This document shows positions 15,684 through 23,855 of a stretch of 34,943 nucleotides of DNA, in pieces. Both the position numbers and the translations under genes were made by a program. How positions within the stretch are numbered: position 1 is the first letter of the stretch; every line of letters starts with the position of its first letter. The stretch is from positions 1 to 34,943 of the forward strand of contig CAJTVN010000039.1 of the NCBI GenBank assembly GCA_910579685.1, written 5' to 3'. This DNA is from an uncultured Lachnospiraceae bacterium. Its GTDB lineage: Bacteria; Bacillota; Clostridia; Lachnospirales; Lachnospiraceae. The notes below the pieces were generated by a model that was given only the letters and a program-made list of their open reading frames with translations, searched no databases and was not told the origin of the DNA.

Positions 15684-17177
15684 TTACGCAAACATGGAAA
15701 GTCCCTGCTCGATCAAGTCCACAATCGGCTGCGAGCTGATCCCGAGAATGACATTAAGAATGATAAAGCACACCAGAGCCAAAACGTATGACTTCATGTC
15801 CTTAAAGGTTATGCTCTCGTATTTATCCTCCTGCGCAGGCGTATAAATACGAATCACCGTCTTCATGAAATAAATAGCGTTCAAAACCGTGCTGACCGCC
15901 AGCACGATCAGCGCCGGAAGCATCTTCACATGATTCTGAACCGCTGCCTGGGCAAACAAAAGCTTACTGATAAACCCGGAAAACATGGGTACGCCCACCA
16001 TGGACAGTGATCCCACCGTGAAGGTCACGCCCGCCCACTTATTCCGGTAGGCCGCTCCGGTCAGGTCAATGAAATGCCTGCTTCCCCCGGACACGTCCGT
16101 GAGCCCGATTGCCGCAATAAACAGAAGCGATTTCGTGGCAGCGTGGGAGAGAATGTGAAAAACGCTGGCCGTCATTCCCGCCTGAGTTCCCATCCCGATT
16201 CCCATATAGATATACCCGATCTGAGCCACGGAGGAAAACGCAATCATTCTCCGGATATCATTCTCCTCAATCGCATTCAGGGAACCGAAGACCATTCCCA
16301 TCAGACCGAAGGCAAACAGCACGTCGATAATATGGCTCATTCCAAACACGTCAAAGCCCAGCACCCGGTAAATAATCTTGATCAACAAAAATATGTAGCC
16401 TTTGGATACAAGGCTGGAGAGAATCGCAGCTGATGAAACCGTGGAATACCCGTAGGCATCCGGAAGCCACCCGTGAAAGGGAAACAGGGCGCTCTTGATG
16501 GCAAGTCCCACGCTGATCAGCGTGATCGTGACAAGAAGCGGCACCCGGTACGTACCGTCCTCCATGATCATATGAACCGATTCCCTGATATTGCTCATCA
16601 GCAGATGCCCCGTCAGGTCATACAGCATACAGATTCCCAGAAGGAGAAGGCCGGAGCCCAAAAGGCTCATGATCATGTAGCGCACCGCCGCCTCAATGGT
16701 TCTTCCGTTCTGTCTTATCATAATCAGGCCGCAGGCCGCAATGGTATTGATCTCCACAAACACATAGGCCGTGAAAAGGTCGTTGGTATAGACAAGGGCA
16801 AGAAGAGAGCTCAAGAGCAGGTTTACCAGAATGTAATACATATTGTGCTTGCTCTCCACCACCTCGTCATGCAGCTTTTTGCGCCCGCCCAGCATGGACA
16901 GCAGCATAATCACGCAGAAAAACAGCGCCATCCCGGCTTCCAGTACGCCCGCCCGGATCTCGTTGCCCCATGGTGCGGGAAAATGCCCCATCATATAGAC
17001 ATAGCTTTCCTTTTTGCCGATCAGATAGACAAGCAGTATAAGAGACAATACACTCACCACGGAAATAACAATGGTGTTTACCCACTTCGCCGCCTTTCTT
17101 GGAAGCACGGAACAGACGGTTCCTGAAAACATGGACAGCATGATGGAAAAAAACGGGAAATTCTGTACAAAATCCAT
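15684..17177 (-). CDS. mrpD: MrpD/MbhH-like antiporter subunit
   Basis: This 497-residue antiporter-like subunit sits directly after the MrpC-like gene, the place of mrpD/mbhH in known operons. It has E142 in YVFVEINTIAACG, K228 in GLAIKSALFPFHGWLPDAYGYS, SLVSKG, FHILSHAATKSLLF and FSGFISKLLFA. By homology it forms a proton/sodium path next to MrpC. The start codon follows the mrpC stop with no gap, implying coupled translation. Confidence 0.85.
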   Translation of the reverse strand: MDFVQNFPFFSIMLSMFSGTVCSVLPRKAAKWVNTIVISVVSVLSLILLVYLIGKKESYVYMMGHFPAPWGNEIRAGVLEAGMALFFCVIMLLSMLGGRKKLHDEVVESKHNMYYILVNLLLSSLLALVYTNDLFTAYVFVEINTIAACGLIMIRQNGRTIEAAVRYMIMSLLGSGLLLLGICMLYDLTGHLLMSNIRESVHMIMEDGTYRVPLLVTITLISVGLAIKSALFPFHGWLPDAYGYSTVSSAAILSSLVSKGYIFLLIKIIYRVLGFDVFGMSHIIDVLFAFGLMGMVFGSLNAIEENDIRRMIAFSSVAQIGYIYMGIGMGTQAGMTASVFHILSHAATKSLLFIAAIGLTDVSGGSRHFIDLTGAAYRNKWAGVTFTVGSLSMVGVPMFSGFISKLLFAQAAVQNHVKMLPALIVLAVSTVLNAIYFMKTVIRIYTPAQEDKYESITFKDMKSYVLALVCFIILNVILGISSQPIVDLIEQGLSMFA

Positions 17178-17552
17178 TTACAGTCCCTCCTTTTTCAATC
17201 TCGTGGAAATCTCGTCCAGATCCAGCGTATGGTACCGCCGGTACAGACGGATCGTCAGGGAAAGCATCAGCGCCGTCACCGATACGGACACCACGATACC
17301 CGTGAGCACCAGACCGCTGGGAATGGGATTGATATAAGCCTCCACGTCCTGTACGCCGTTTACCACAATAGGGACCGTTCTGCCCTCTATGTAGCCTTTT
17401 TCCGCCAGGAACAGATACACGGCGGAATCCATGATATTCAAACCTATAATCTTCTTGATCAGATTCTTCTGGAGAAGCAGATTAGTAAAACCGATCACAA
17501 ACAGCAGCATGGCCACCGCTTCCCCGTAATTGACCAGTAAATTAGCTCCCAT
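17178..17552 (-). CDS. mrpC: MrpC/NuoK-like subunit
   Basis: This 124-residue protein has three membrane helices, like MrpC and NuoK. It shows GFTNLLLQKNLIKKIIGLNIMDSAVYLFL, NPIPSGLVLTGIVVSVSVTALMLSL and a charged C-terminal tail; the NPIPSGLVLTGIVV type stretch is a family hallmark. It is expected to sit next to the MrpD-like subunit and contribute to the lateral ion path. It lies one base after the MrpB-type gene and touches the following one. Confidence 0.92.
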   Translation of the reverse strand: MGANLLVNYGEAVAMLLFVIGFTNLLLQKNLIKKIIGLNIMDSAVYLFLAEKGYIEGRTVPIVVNGVQDVEAYINPIPSGLVLTGIVVSVSVTALMLSLTIRLYRRYHTLDLDEISTRLKKEGL

Positions 17553-17553
17553 T

Positions 17554-18516
17554 TTAAAAATCTCCTTTGCGAAACATCACGTAAAAGGTATACATCGTGC
17601 AGGCCACCACCATACCCACGCAGATATTTAAGAGCAGAATCAGCCCGCTGCTTAAGATATGCCCCGGAGTTCCCAGGGGAATGTGACTCTCCAGATGATT
17701 TGCCCCTGTAAAAAAGGAATAGCTCTTTGCAAGGCAGTAGGTCGTAAGGGCGGAAAAGCTTACCCATTTATAGACCTTCTCCGTAAAAAGCTTTTCCGTC
17801 TTCTTAAAGCCAAAGGCGTTCAGATACAGAATCAGCCCTGCGCCGATCACGGCGCCGCCGGAAAATCCTCCGCCCGGCGAAAGATGTCCGTTGAGAACGA
17901 TATAAACGCCGAACAGCATGATGACCGGCACCAGAATGGTGGCTCCCGCCTGAAGAATCGCGTCATTCTTCGGCTCAAAGATCCGGTCATTCTCCTGTTC
18001 TTCCTCGCCCTTGCCGTTCTTTTTCGCATGGAGCAGAATCAAAACCGTCACCGTCGCCACAAAGAGCACATTGGATTCGCCGAAAGTATCAAACGCCCGG
18101 TAATCCAGGATCATGCCCGTGACGATATTCACGGCGCCCGTCTCCTGCAGTCCCTTCTCAATATATCTGGCCGGTACCTCATTGTTGGCAGGCCTGTCCG
18201 CAGCGCCCGTCTTTGGCAGATAGGAGACGGTATACAGAAGGAGCGCCGCCAGGCCGACACAGAATAAGACGGCCGCCAGCTTATAGAGTTTATAGAAAAA
18301 AAGAATCTTTTTGTTATGCTCCGTGTCATAGATCCGGCTCCTGAGCGCCTGATGATCGTGTATATGATCCAGATGGACGGATTCCTCTTCCTTCCATTCC
18401 TCCTGGGGCTTCATTTCCACCTCTCCCAGATAGGGATCCTTACTTCCGGAAAGCCACCGGAAAAAGCGGAACGCCCTTGTCTTTTCATATTCCTCCCTGG
18501 GTTTTAGCCTACTCAT
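17554..18516 (-). CDS. mrpB: MbhE-MrpB fusion with cytoplasmic His-rich N-terminus
   Basis: The 320 residues combine two subunits that are separate in archaeal Mbh. Residues 1-70 are a hydrophilic extension with HLDHIHDH (49-56). Residues 75-165 are an MbhE-like part (ETGAVNIVTGMILDYRAFDT). Residues 185-315 are an MrpB/MbhF domain with HLSPGGGFSGGAVIGAG. In classical Mrp the MbhE-like part is fused to the end of MrpA instead. The gene overlaps the MbhD-like gene by 8 bases. The N-terminal extension has no function I recognise; its histidines could bind metal. Confidence 0.88.
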   Translation of the reverse strand: MSRLKPREEYEKTRAFRFFRWLSGSKDPYLGEVEMKPQEEWKEEESVHLDHIHDHQALRSRIYDTEHNKKILFFYKLYKLAAVLFCVGLAALLLYTVSYLPKTGAADRPANNEVPARYIEKGLQETGAVNIVTGMILDYRAFDTFGESNVLFVATVTVLILLHAKKNGKGEEEQENDRIFEPKNDAILQAGATILVPVIMLFGVYIVLNGHLSPGGGFSGGAVIGAGLILYLNAFGFKKTEKLFTEKVYKWVSFSALTTYCLAKSYSFFTGANHLESHIPLGTPGHILSSGLILLLNICVGMVVACTMYTFYVMFRKGDF

Positions 18517-18802
18517 CTGACTTCTCCTTTTCCTTCTCTCTCTCCTGCTTTTCCACCTCCCGCTCGATCACGATGCCGCGTATTTTTTTGAGAGTGGCAA
18601 AAAACAGAAGGCTCGTCACCCCGGCTCCAACGGCCGCCTCCGTGATAGCCAGATCCGGGGATTCCAGACATACCCACAAAATCGACATCACGAGACTGAA
18701 GGACATATAGATCAGCACGGAGTTCAGCAGATTTTTGGAAAAGCTGGCGGAGACGGCGCACACGATCAAAAAGGTCATAAGCATCAGCTGAAATACGGTC
18801 AT
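18509..18802 (-). CDS. MbhD-like subunit (DUF4040 type)
   Basis: This 97-residue protein has three membrane helices and matches the MbhD/DUF4040 type: SFSKNLLNSVLIYMSFSL, LESPDLAITEAAVGAGVTSLLFF, then a highly charged Glu/Lys tail. In classical seven-gene Mrp this segment is part of the C-terminal half of MrpA; here it is a free gene, as in archaeal Mbh/Mbs. The glutamate in ITEAAVGAG is conserved in the family and lies in the presumed ion path. It overlaps the MrpG gene by 4 bases (ATGA). Confidence 0.88.
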   Translation of the reverse strand: MTVFQLMLMTFLIVCAVSASFSKNLLNSVLIYMSFSLVMSILWVCLESPDLAITEAAVGAGVTSLLFFATLKKIRGIVIEREVEKQEREKEKEKSDE

Positions 18803-19209
18803 GGCTGTCCCGCCTCCTTTCCCCGCGGTTCTTCCTCCTTCTGTCTCTGTGAAAGCTCCTTTTCAAGAACCGACAAATCCTCGTATACATCGCAGTGTTG
18901 TTTCAGACTGGTATTGGTGGTCACCTCAAGCCTTGCCAGCATATGGGAGGAGATCGGGGATGCGACCCAGAAAAAGATCACCAGAAGCGCAAGCTTCATC
19001 GTCGTGAAATTCAATCCGTTAAAGACCATCAGGCCAATCAGGGAAAAGCTGATTCCCAGCGTATCCCCTATGGCCGCCGCATGCATACGGTTCAGTACAT
19101 AATCAAAGTGAAACGATCCGTAAACCTCCACAAAGAATATACCCAGGCCGCAGAGCAAAAGCGCGGCGCCCGCAATAAGGCGAATCATTTGTAGCGCCTG
19201 CATAAACAC
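18799..19209 (-). CDS. mrpG: MrpG-like subunit
   Basis: This 136-residue protein of the PhaG/MnhG/YufB family has three membrane helices. It shows the family stretch DYVLNRMHAAAIGDTLGISFSLIGL and FFWVASPISSHMLARL. The last 40 residues are a charged cytoplasmic tail. It is expected to be a structural subunit of the antiporter complex. It sits 5 bases after mrpF and overlaps the MbhD-like gene. Confidence 0.93.
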   Translation of the reverse strand: MFMQALQMIRLIAGAALLLCGLGIFFVEVYGSFHFDYVLNRMHAAAIGDTLGISFSLIGLMVFNGLNFTTMKLALLVIFFWVASPISSHMLARLEVTTNTSLKQHCDVYEDLSVLEKELSQRQKEEEPRGKEAGQP

Positions 19210-19214
19210 ACCCC

Positions 19215-19535
19215 CTATTCTTTCTTTTTCTCAAACCCGGAGTCGTCCATCTTACGGCGCATCTCCTCGAAGATACCCACATAAACCTTGGAGAGCACCA
19301 CCACCGCAAGAAAACTTACCATTGCATAGATCAGACAGATATCCACCAGATAACTCTCTTTTAACAAAAAAGCCATGATCGCAATAATTACCATAACCAT
19401 GGTCCCCATCATATTGACCGCCACAATCCGATCCGCCATTCTCGGCCCCTTTACCGCCCGGATCAGACAGGCAAACAGCATGGCTGCAAGCAAAAGCAGG
19501 ATCGGCCAACAGACAATTTTATATGCCATTTCCAT
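19215..19535 (-). CDS. mrpF: MrpF-like subunit
   Basis: This 106-residue protein has three membrane helices and the MrpF hallmark IRAVKGPRMADRIVAVNMMGT, followed by LVDICLIYAMVSFLAVVVLSKV. The basic and acidic C-terminal tail is cytoplasmic. It is a small subunit of the Mrp complex, linked in studied systems with sodium or bile salt export. It lies 2 bases after mrpE. Confidence 0.94.
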   Translation of the reverse strand: MEMAYKIVCWPILLLLAAMLFACLIRAVKGPRMADRIVAVNMMGTMVMVIIAIMAFLLKESYLVDICLIYAMVSFLAVVVLSKVYVGIFEEMRRKMDDSGFEKKKE

Positions 19536-19537
19536 AA

Positions 19538-20002
19538 CTATTCCACCCTTTCCAGTTTTTTCAGGAGCGTGACAAAGACAGAACGGTCAAGCTCCGCAGC
19601 CAGCTCCTTGTCCAGGCAGTGCACCACATATTCGTTCCCCTCAAGCAGAACCGTGATGGTTCCCGGCGTCAGGGTAATCGAGTTGGCAAGAAGAATCCTG
19701 GCAAAGTTTGACTGCAGGTCCGCCTTAAAACGCACCACCGCCGGTTCAATCTCATAGCGCGAGGAGGTGAGCTTTTTGATCACAATATAGTTGGCCTTGA
19801 TAATCTCCTTTAAAAGGACGCCTATATAATGCAGGAAACAGAAAATCTTTTTTGCGATCATCGCATCCGTCCCCGGCTTATAGTCCATGAATTTACAGAT
19901 AAACGCGTACATCACTCCCGAGACCACCAGGCCGAAGGCCGTGATCTCCACCGTGAGCTGCCCGTTAAAAATCACCCATATCAGAAAAAATATTATGTAC
20001 AT
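19538..20002 (-). CDS. mrpE: MrpE-like subunit
   Basis: This 154-residue protein of the MnhE family has two N-terminal membrane helices and a small cytoplasmic domain with NSITLTPGTITVLLEGNEYVVHCLD, a clear family signature. It begins the operon, with ATG at 20002 and a GGAG site. In archaeal Mbh the homologous subunit MbhA is also first. It lies 60 bases after trxA; I found no obvious terminator between them, so read-through from trxA is possible. Confidence 0.94.
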   Translation of the reverse strand: MYIIFFLIWVIFNGQLTVEITAFGLVVSGVMYAFICKFMDYKPGTDAMIAKKIFCFLHYIGVLLKEIIKANYIVIKKLTSSRYEIEPAVVRFKADLQSNFARILLANSITLTPGTITVLLEGNEYVVHCLDKELAAELDRSVFVTLLKKLERVE

Positions 20003-20062
20003 AACCGCACTCCGTTCTCAACTGTAATTTCCTTACTCATCACAAATGGAACAGGTGCCGCT

Positions 20063-20383
20063 TTATGCCAGCACCTGCGCAATTTTTCCTTCCAATTCAT
20101 TTTTGGATACCGCTCCCACCGTGGTGGATACCGCCTCTCCCGCTTTAAACAGGATAATCGTCGGAATCGACATCACCCGGTACTTTCCGGCGAGCTCCAT
20201 ATTCTCGTCAATGTTGCATTTTCCCACCTTGCACTTCCCCTCGTAGGCTCCCGCAAGGTCGGCTACAATCGGCGCCATCATCTTGCAGGGACCGCACCAG
20301 TCCGCATAAAAGTCCACCAGCACCGGAAGCTCGCTCTTTAACACTTCCTGTTCAAAATTGGCATCCGTAATCTTTAATTCCAT
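20063..20383 (-). CDS. trxA: Thioredoxin
   Basis: This 106-residue protein is a full thioredoxin fold with the active site WCGPC (29-33), FYADWCGPCKMM, the cis-proline stretch RVMSIPTIILF and a C-terminal KNELEGKIAQVL. It reduces protein disulfides in the cytoplasm. It has a strong AAGGAGGT site before ATG 20383. It sits 43 bases after trmB and just upstream of the antiporter operon on the same strand. Confidence 0.97.
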   Translation of the reverse strand: MELKITDANFEQEVLKSELPVLVDFYADWCGPCKMMAPIVADLAGAYEGKCKVGKCNIDENMELAGKYRVMSIPTIILFKAGEAVSTTVGAVSKNELEGKIAQVLA

Positions 20384-20426
20384 ATCTGTGTACCTCCTTA
20401 AACTTAGTATTGCGTGATAAAGCCCA

Positions 20427-21068
20427 TTATATGCGGCTTATAACATACTTATAAATCGGGTTTCCCATAGAAGAAAATCTTTCTTCATATTCCGTCATGA
20501 CATTCCCCTGCGCCATCTCCTCATCATGATGCAGGTCGTAAGTCATCTTCCGTATCTTCCAGTCCGTGTGGGAAAGCTCCTCCAGCGCAAATTCAAACAG
20601 TCCCCTGTTGTCTGTCTTGAACTCCAGATCTCCCTCCGCCCTGAGGAACTGCTCATACCTGGCCAGAAACTGTCTGGAGGGAAGCCTGCGCTTTGCATGC
20701 CTGTCCTTGGGCCACGGATCAGAAAAATTAAGGTAGATCCGGTCCACCTCGCCCCTGCCGAAGACCTCCGTGATTTCCTCCGCATCCATACGGACAAACT
20801 TAAGATTCGGCAGCGGATCGCACGCCATCTTCTGAAGTGCCCGAAGCAGTACGCTGGAGTACTTCTCAATCCCCACATAATTAATTTCGGGAAACCTCCG
20901 GGCCATTTCGCAGATAAACTTTCCTTTTCCCATTCCGATCTCCACATGGATGGGATGGCCGTTGCCAAAAACCTGCCTCCAGCCGCCTTTTGCCTGCATG
21001 GGTTCATGAACCACCAGGTCACTTCCGGCAATCGCCTCTCTGGCCCCGGGAATATTTTTCAGCCTCAT
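20427..21068 (-). CDS. trmB: tRNA (guanine-N7)-methyltransferase
   Basis: This 213-residue TrmB methylates G46 of tRNAs using S-adenosylmethionine. Motifs are VEIGMGKGKFICEMA (SAM binding), NYVGIEKYSSVLLRAL, NLKFVRMDAEE and the TrmB signature NFSDPWPKDRHAKRRL, followed by LEFKTDNRGLFEF. Length is normal for the family. It is divergent from the carboxypeptidase gene, with a promoter on the 14-base inverted repeat described nearby. Confidence 0.96.
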   Translation of the reverse strand: MRLKNIPGAREAIAGSDLVVHEPMQAKGGWRQVFGNGHPIHVEIGMGKGKFICEMARRFPEINYVGIEKYSSVLLRALQKMACDPLPNLKFVRMDAEEITEVFGRGEVDRIYLNFSDPWPKDRHAKRRLPSRQFLARYEQFLRAEGDLEFKTDNRGLFEFALEELSHTDWKIRKMTYDLHHDEEMAQGNVMTEYEERFSSMGNPIYKYVISRI

Positions 21069-21112
21069 AATAAATAACCTTTCATCTGTCAGTTCCTGTA
21101 TTTTCAGACATT

Positions 21113-21229
21113 TATTTTACACCATTCTATCAAAAAAAAAAAGAGGAAATACAGATTTTACTCTTTCTTAACACAACCATGAAAAATTTGTGAAATCCGT
21201 TTGGTTTTTGGGGCAAATGGTGTAAAATA
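21113..21229. promoter_or_regulatory. Divergent extended -10 promoters on a 14-bp inverted repeat
   Basis: TATTTTACACCATT (21113-21126) is the exact inverse of AATGGTGTAAAATA (21216-21229). Each copy contains TGGTGTAAAAT, an extended -10 element, one facing trmB and one facing the carboxypeptidase gene. The plus-strand copy also has TTGGTT at 21201-21206 with a 16-base spacer. A poly-A/T tract (21132-21142) lies between them. Confidence 0.6.
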
Positions 21230-21277
21230 TAAAAGAAACCCAATTTGACATCTCATGAACAAATACCAGGAGCCTTT

Positions 21278-22747
21278 ATGAAACCAAGCAAAAACACAAA
21301 AGCCGGAAGGATCCTTCTGGCCCTTTTTATCCATATATGCCTTTTCTTTTCAGAAACCCTTTCCGCCTCTGCCGAACCGGACGAGGCGGTCGATTACCTG
21401 GCGCTGGCGGAAGAGAGGAAGTCCCTTGAAATCCAGAGCAATCAGATCGAGAACTGGCCGGCCGGCCCCGCCATAGGCGCCCAGGCCGCCATTTTGCTGG
21501 AGGCAAACACCGGAATCGTGCTCTACGCCAAAAACGTGGATGAACGGCTGTACCCGGCAAGCACCACCAAGCTCATGACCTGCCTTGTCGCAGTGGAGCA
21601 CGCCTCCATGGACGAGATGGTGTCCTTCTCCCATGACGCCGTTTTCAGCATCGAGCCCGGAAGCTCCAACATGGGAATCGACGAAAACGAGGCGCTGCCC
21701 ATGGAGGAATGTCTCTACGGCATCATGGTCGGATCCGCAAACGAGGTGGCAAACGCCGTGGCCGAACATGTGGCGGGCAGCATGGACGCTTTTGCGGGCA
21801 TGATGAACGAGAAGGCCAGGGGGCTGGGCTGCACCAACACGCATTTCGTAAACGCCCACGGCCTCTTTGACGAAAACCACTATACGTCGGCAAGTGATCT
21901 TGCCATCATTGCCAGAGCCTTTTTCCAGAACGAGCTTCTCTCCAAGATCGGCAACACGGCCTCCTATCATTTTGAGCCCACGCCCACGCAGCCGGATGAC
22001 TTTGTCAAGCGCAACAAGCACAAATTCATCACCGGCGAGATTGCGTACGACGGCATCAAGGGCGGCAAGACCGGCTACACGGACCAGGCAAGACAGACCC
22101 TTGTCACCTGTGCGGAAAAGAAGGGAATGAAGCTGATCTGCGTGGTTTTAAAGGAGGAGAGCCCGGAGCAGTTTAACGACACCCTAAAGCTTCTGGATTA
22201 TGGATTCGCCAACTTCGCCGTAACCAATGTCTCCGAAAACGAGACAAAATATAATATAAGCAGCGCCAGGTTTTTTCAGACTTCCTATGATGTATTCGGC
22301 AATTCCCAGCCTATCCTTGCCCTGAACCCGAACAGCTATCTGATTCTTCCAAAAACCGTGGATTTCACGGATCTGACATCCGAGGTGTCCTATGGCCAGA
22401 CCGGCAAAAACCAGGTGGTTGAAATCCGGTATTATTACAATAACGCTTATGTGGGAGCCGCAACCGTGGACTGGGCAAACCGACAGCCCTCCGCCCCGGC
22501 GGAAAGTACCCTGACGGCGCAGGATGCGCAAAGCAATCCCGCAGCGGATGGCCCTTCCCCTGAAAAAGTTATCTTCATCAACGTGAAAACGCTGCTGATC
22601 GCCGTGCTCGCCGTCACCGCGGGGCTGATCCTTCTTACCATACTCCGCGACCTTCTCACAAGCTATAATTTTCTGACCCGCCGAAAGAGACGGAAAAAAT
22701 CCGGAAGTCTGTTCAAAAGATCAAAAGACGACGGCCCTACTTTTTAG
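21278..22747 (+). CDS. D-alanyl-D-alanine carboxypeptidase (peptidase S11, DacF-like)
   Basis: The ATG at 21278, after AGGAG, gives 489 residues. A signal peptide (about 1-32) leads to an S11 penicillin-binding domain: S95-T-T-K98, S153-A-N155 and K264-T-G266. A beta-sandwich-like region follows, then a Ser/Ala/Pro linker, a membrane helix (about 430-455) and a basic cytoplasmic tail. It trims the terminal D-Ala of peptidoglycan stem peptides outside the membrane. S11 enzymes usually end in an amphipathic helix; here there is a real membrane span. The end overlaps the convergent exonuclease gene by 11 bases. Confidence 0.93.
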   Translation: MKPSKNTKAGRILLALFIHICLFFSETLSASAEPDEAVDYLALAEERKSLEIQSNQIENWPAGPAIGAQAAILLEANTGIVLYAKNVDERLYPASTTKLMTCLVAVEHASMDEMVSFSHDAVFSIEPGSSNMGIDENEALPMEECLYGIMVGSANEVANAVAEHVAGSMDAFAGMMNEKARGLGCTNTHFVNAHGLFDENHYTSASDLAIIARAFFQNELLSKIGNTASYHFEPTPTQPDDFVKRNKHKFITGEIAYDGIKGGKTGYTDQARQTLVTCAEKKGMKLICVVLKEESPEQFNDTLKLLDYGFANFAVTNVSENETKYNISSARFFQTSYDVFGNSQPILALNPNSYLILPKTVDFTDLTSEVSYGQTGKNQVVEIRYYYNNAYVGAATVDWANRQPSAPAESTLTAQDAQSNPAADGPSPEKVIFINVKTLLIAVLAVTAGLILLTILRDLLTSYNFLTRRKRRKKSGSLFKRSKDDGPTF

Positions 22748-22752
22748 GGCCG
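22732..22752. terminator. Hairpin at the overlapping ends of two convergent genes
   Basis: CGGCCCTA (22732-22739) and TAGGGCCG (22745-22752) form an 8-bp stem with a 5-base T-rich loop, lying inside the overlap of the two stop regions. Neither side has a clean T run; the plus side is followed by pyrimidine-rich sequence. A bidirectional transcript end is plausible but not proven. Confidence 0.4.
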
Positions 22753-23696
22753 CCGCCTTTCTTTCTTGTCCTGCGGTGTTCTTTGGCGCTTTCCCGCCTG
22801 TTCTGGAGCTTTGCACAATCCTCCTCGGAAATAAACTTTGATGTTTTTACCACATAAACCTTATCATTTTCCGATTTCCGGATCCGTATCTTTGATTTCA
22901 TGAATCCATGGATCGGACATACCGCCACGCTGTAATAGTGTTTCCCATTGGGCGTGAACCAGCGGATCTTTTTGCGAATATTCCTGTGACACAGATAGCA
23001 TTTGGTACTGATTACCTCCCTGTCTTCCATGGCCTTTTGCTTATCCTCAAACTCCCTGGAAATGTATTTCATATAGTCGTCAAAAAGCTCCCTCACCTCC
23101 TCATCCCTGGAGCCTGGCACAACAAAGGTGTCGATGGAATAGTTCGCAAAAAGCTCCTGCGGCAGCAGCGAGAAGATTCTTGCTGTGTAATAAGCGTCGC
23201 TGTAAGCCCTGTGAAACGGAATATCCTTCTCTATTTTCAGATAATCTATGGCATGCTCCAGGCTTCTCCTGCTTTTCTTGTCCTCAAAAGCAATGCTGAA
23301 AAGCTTCTGCACGTCCAGAAAGCGGATCGGCACGCCGCTCAGGGGCTCCATCCTGTAAAAGCGCATGTTTCTCTGCAGCTCATACAGATCCAGCGGCCCC
23401 CAGGTGCAAAAAATGTAATCCTGTCCGCACCATGACCTGAATTCCTCCATAACCCTGGGAAACGGTTCTTCACTCTGCAGATCCCGCATATGGAGATGAA
23501 TGATTTTGCCTGTAATTTTGTGCATGTGGCGATAGACGGTGGGCCTCACCAGCCGGTTGAACTCGCCCGCCATCTTTCTCTCACTGTCCAGTTTTACGGC
23601 GCCTATATCAATGATTTCAAAAGGAAGTGCCTTAACCTCCGGCTCCTTCCCGGTATCGCTCTGATTCCATTCCAAATCCAGCACAATATAATTCAT
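22737..23696 (-). CDS. DEDDh 3'-5' exonuclease domain protein
   Basis: The 319 residues begin with a DnaQ/RNase T-like fold: D7 and E9 in VLDLEW, EIIDIGAVKLD, D103 in TWGPLDLYEL, and H162/D167 in FHRAYSDAYYTARI, a complete DEDDh site. It is related to KapD/ERI-1-type exonucleases. After about residue 220 comes a zinc-binding-looking region (CYLCHRN and CPIHGF) and a strongly basic tail, suggesting nucleic acid binding. The natural substrate is unknown. It is convergent with the carboxypeptidase gene and divergent from the ABC exporter. Confidence 0.88.
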   Translation of the reverse strand: MNYIVLDLEWNQSDTGKEPEVKALPFEIIDIGAVKLDSERKMAGEFNRLVRPTVYRHMHKITGKIIHLHMRDLQSEEPFPRVMEEFRSWCGQDYIFCTWGPLDLYELQRNMRFYRMEPLSGVPIRFLDVQKLFSIAFEDKKSRRSLEHAIDYLKIEKDIPFHRAYSDAYYTARIFSLLPQELFANYSIDTFVVPGSRDEEVRELFDDYMKYISREFEDKQKAMEDREVISTKCYLCHRNIRKKIRWFTPNGKHYYSVAVCPIHGFMKSKIRIRKSENDKVYVVKTSKFISEEDCAKLQNRRESAKEHRRTRKKGGGPKK

Positions 23697-23786
23697 TCTG
23701 TATCATTCCTCGTTTAAAACATAATCCTTATTTGTTTCATATTACCATACTTCTCTCAAATGTACACTGAATTTTTCCTGTCCGCC

Positions 23787-23822
23787 TTGCGAAGAAATCT
23801 GATTGATGATAAAATCAGATTT
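23787..23822 (+). promoter_or_regulatory. Promoter of the ABC exporter with overlapping 10-bp inverted repeat
   Basis: TTGCGA (23787-23792), a 17-base spacer and TAAAAT (23810-23815) form a good promoter 40 bases before the ATG. AAATCTGATT (23795-23804) and its exact inverse AATCAGATTT (23813-23822) flank and overlap the -10, as expected for a repressor site. The binding protein is unknown. Confidence 0.55.
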
Positions 23823-23855
23823 ACCATTTATCGGAAGAACAGGAGAGCGTGCGAC

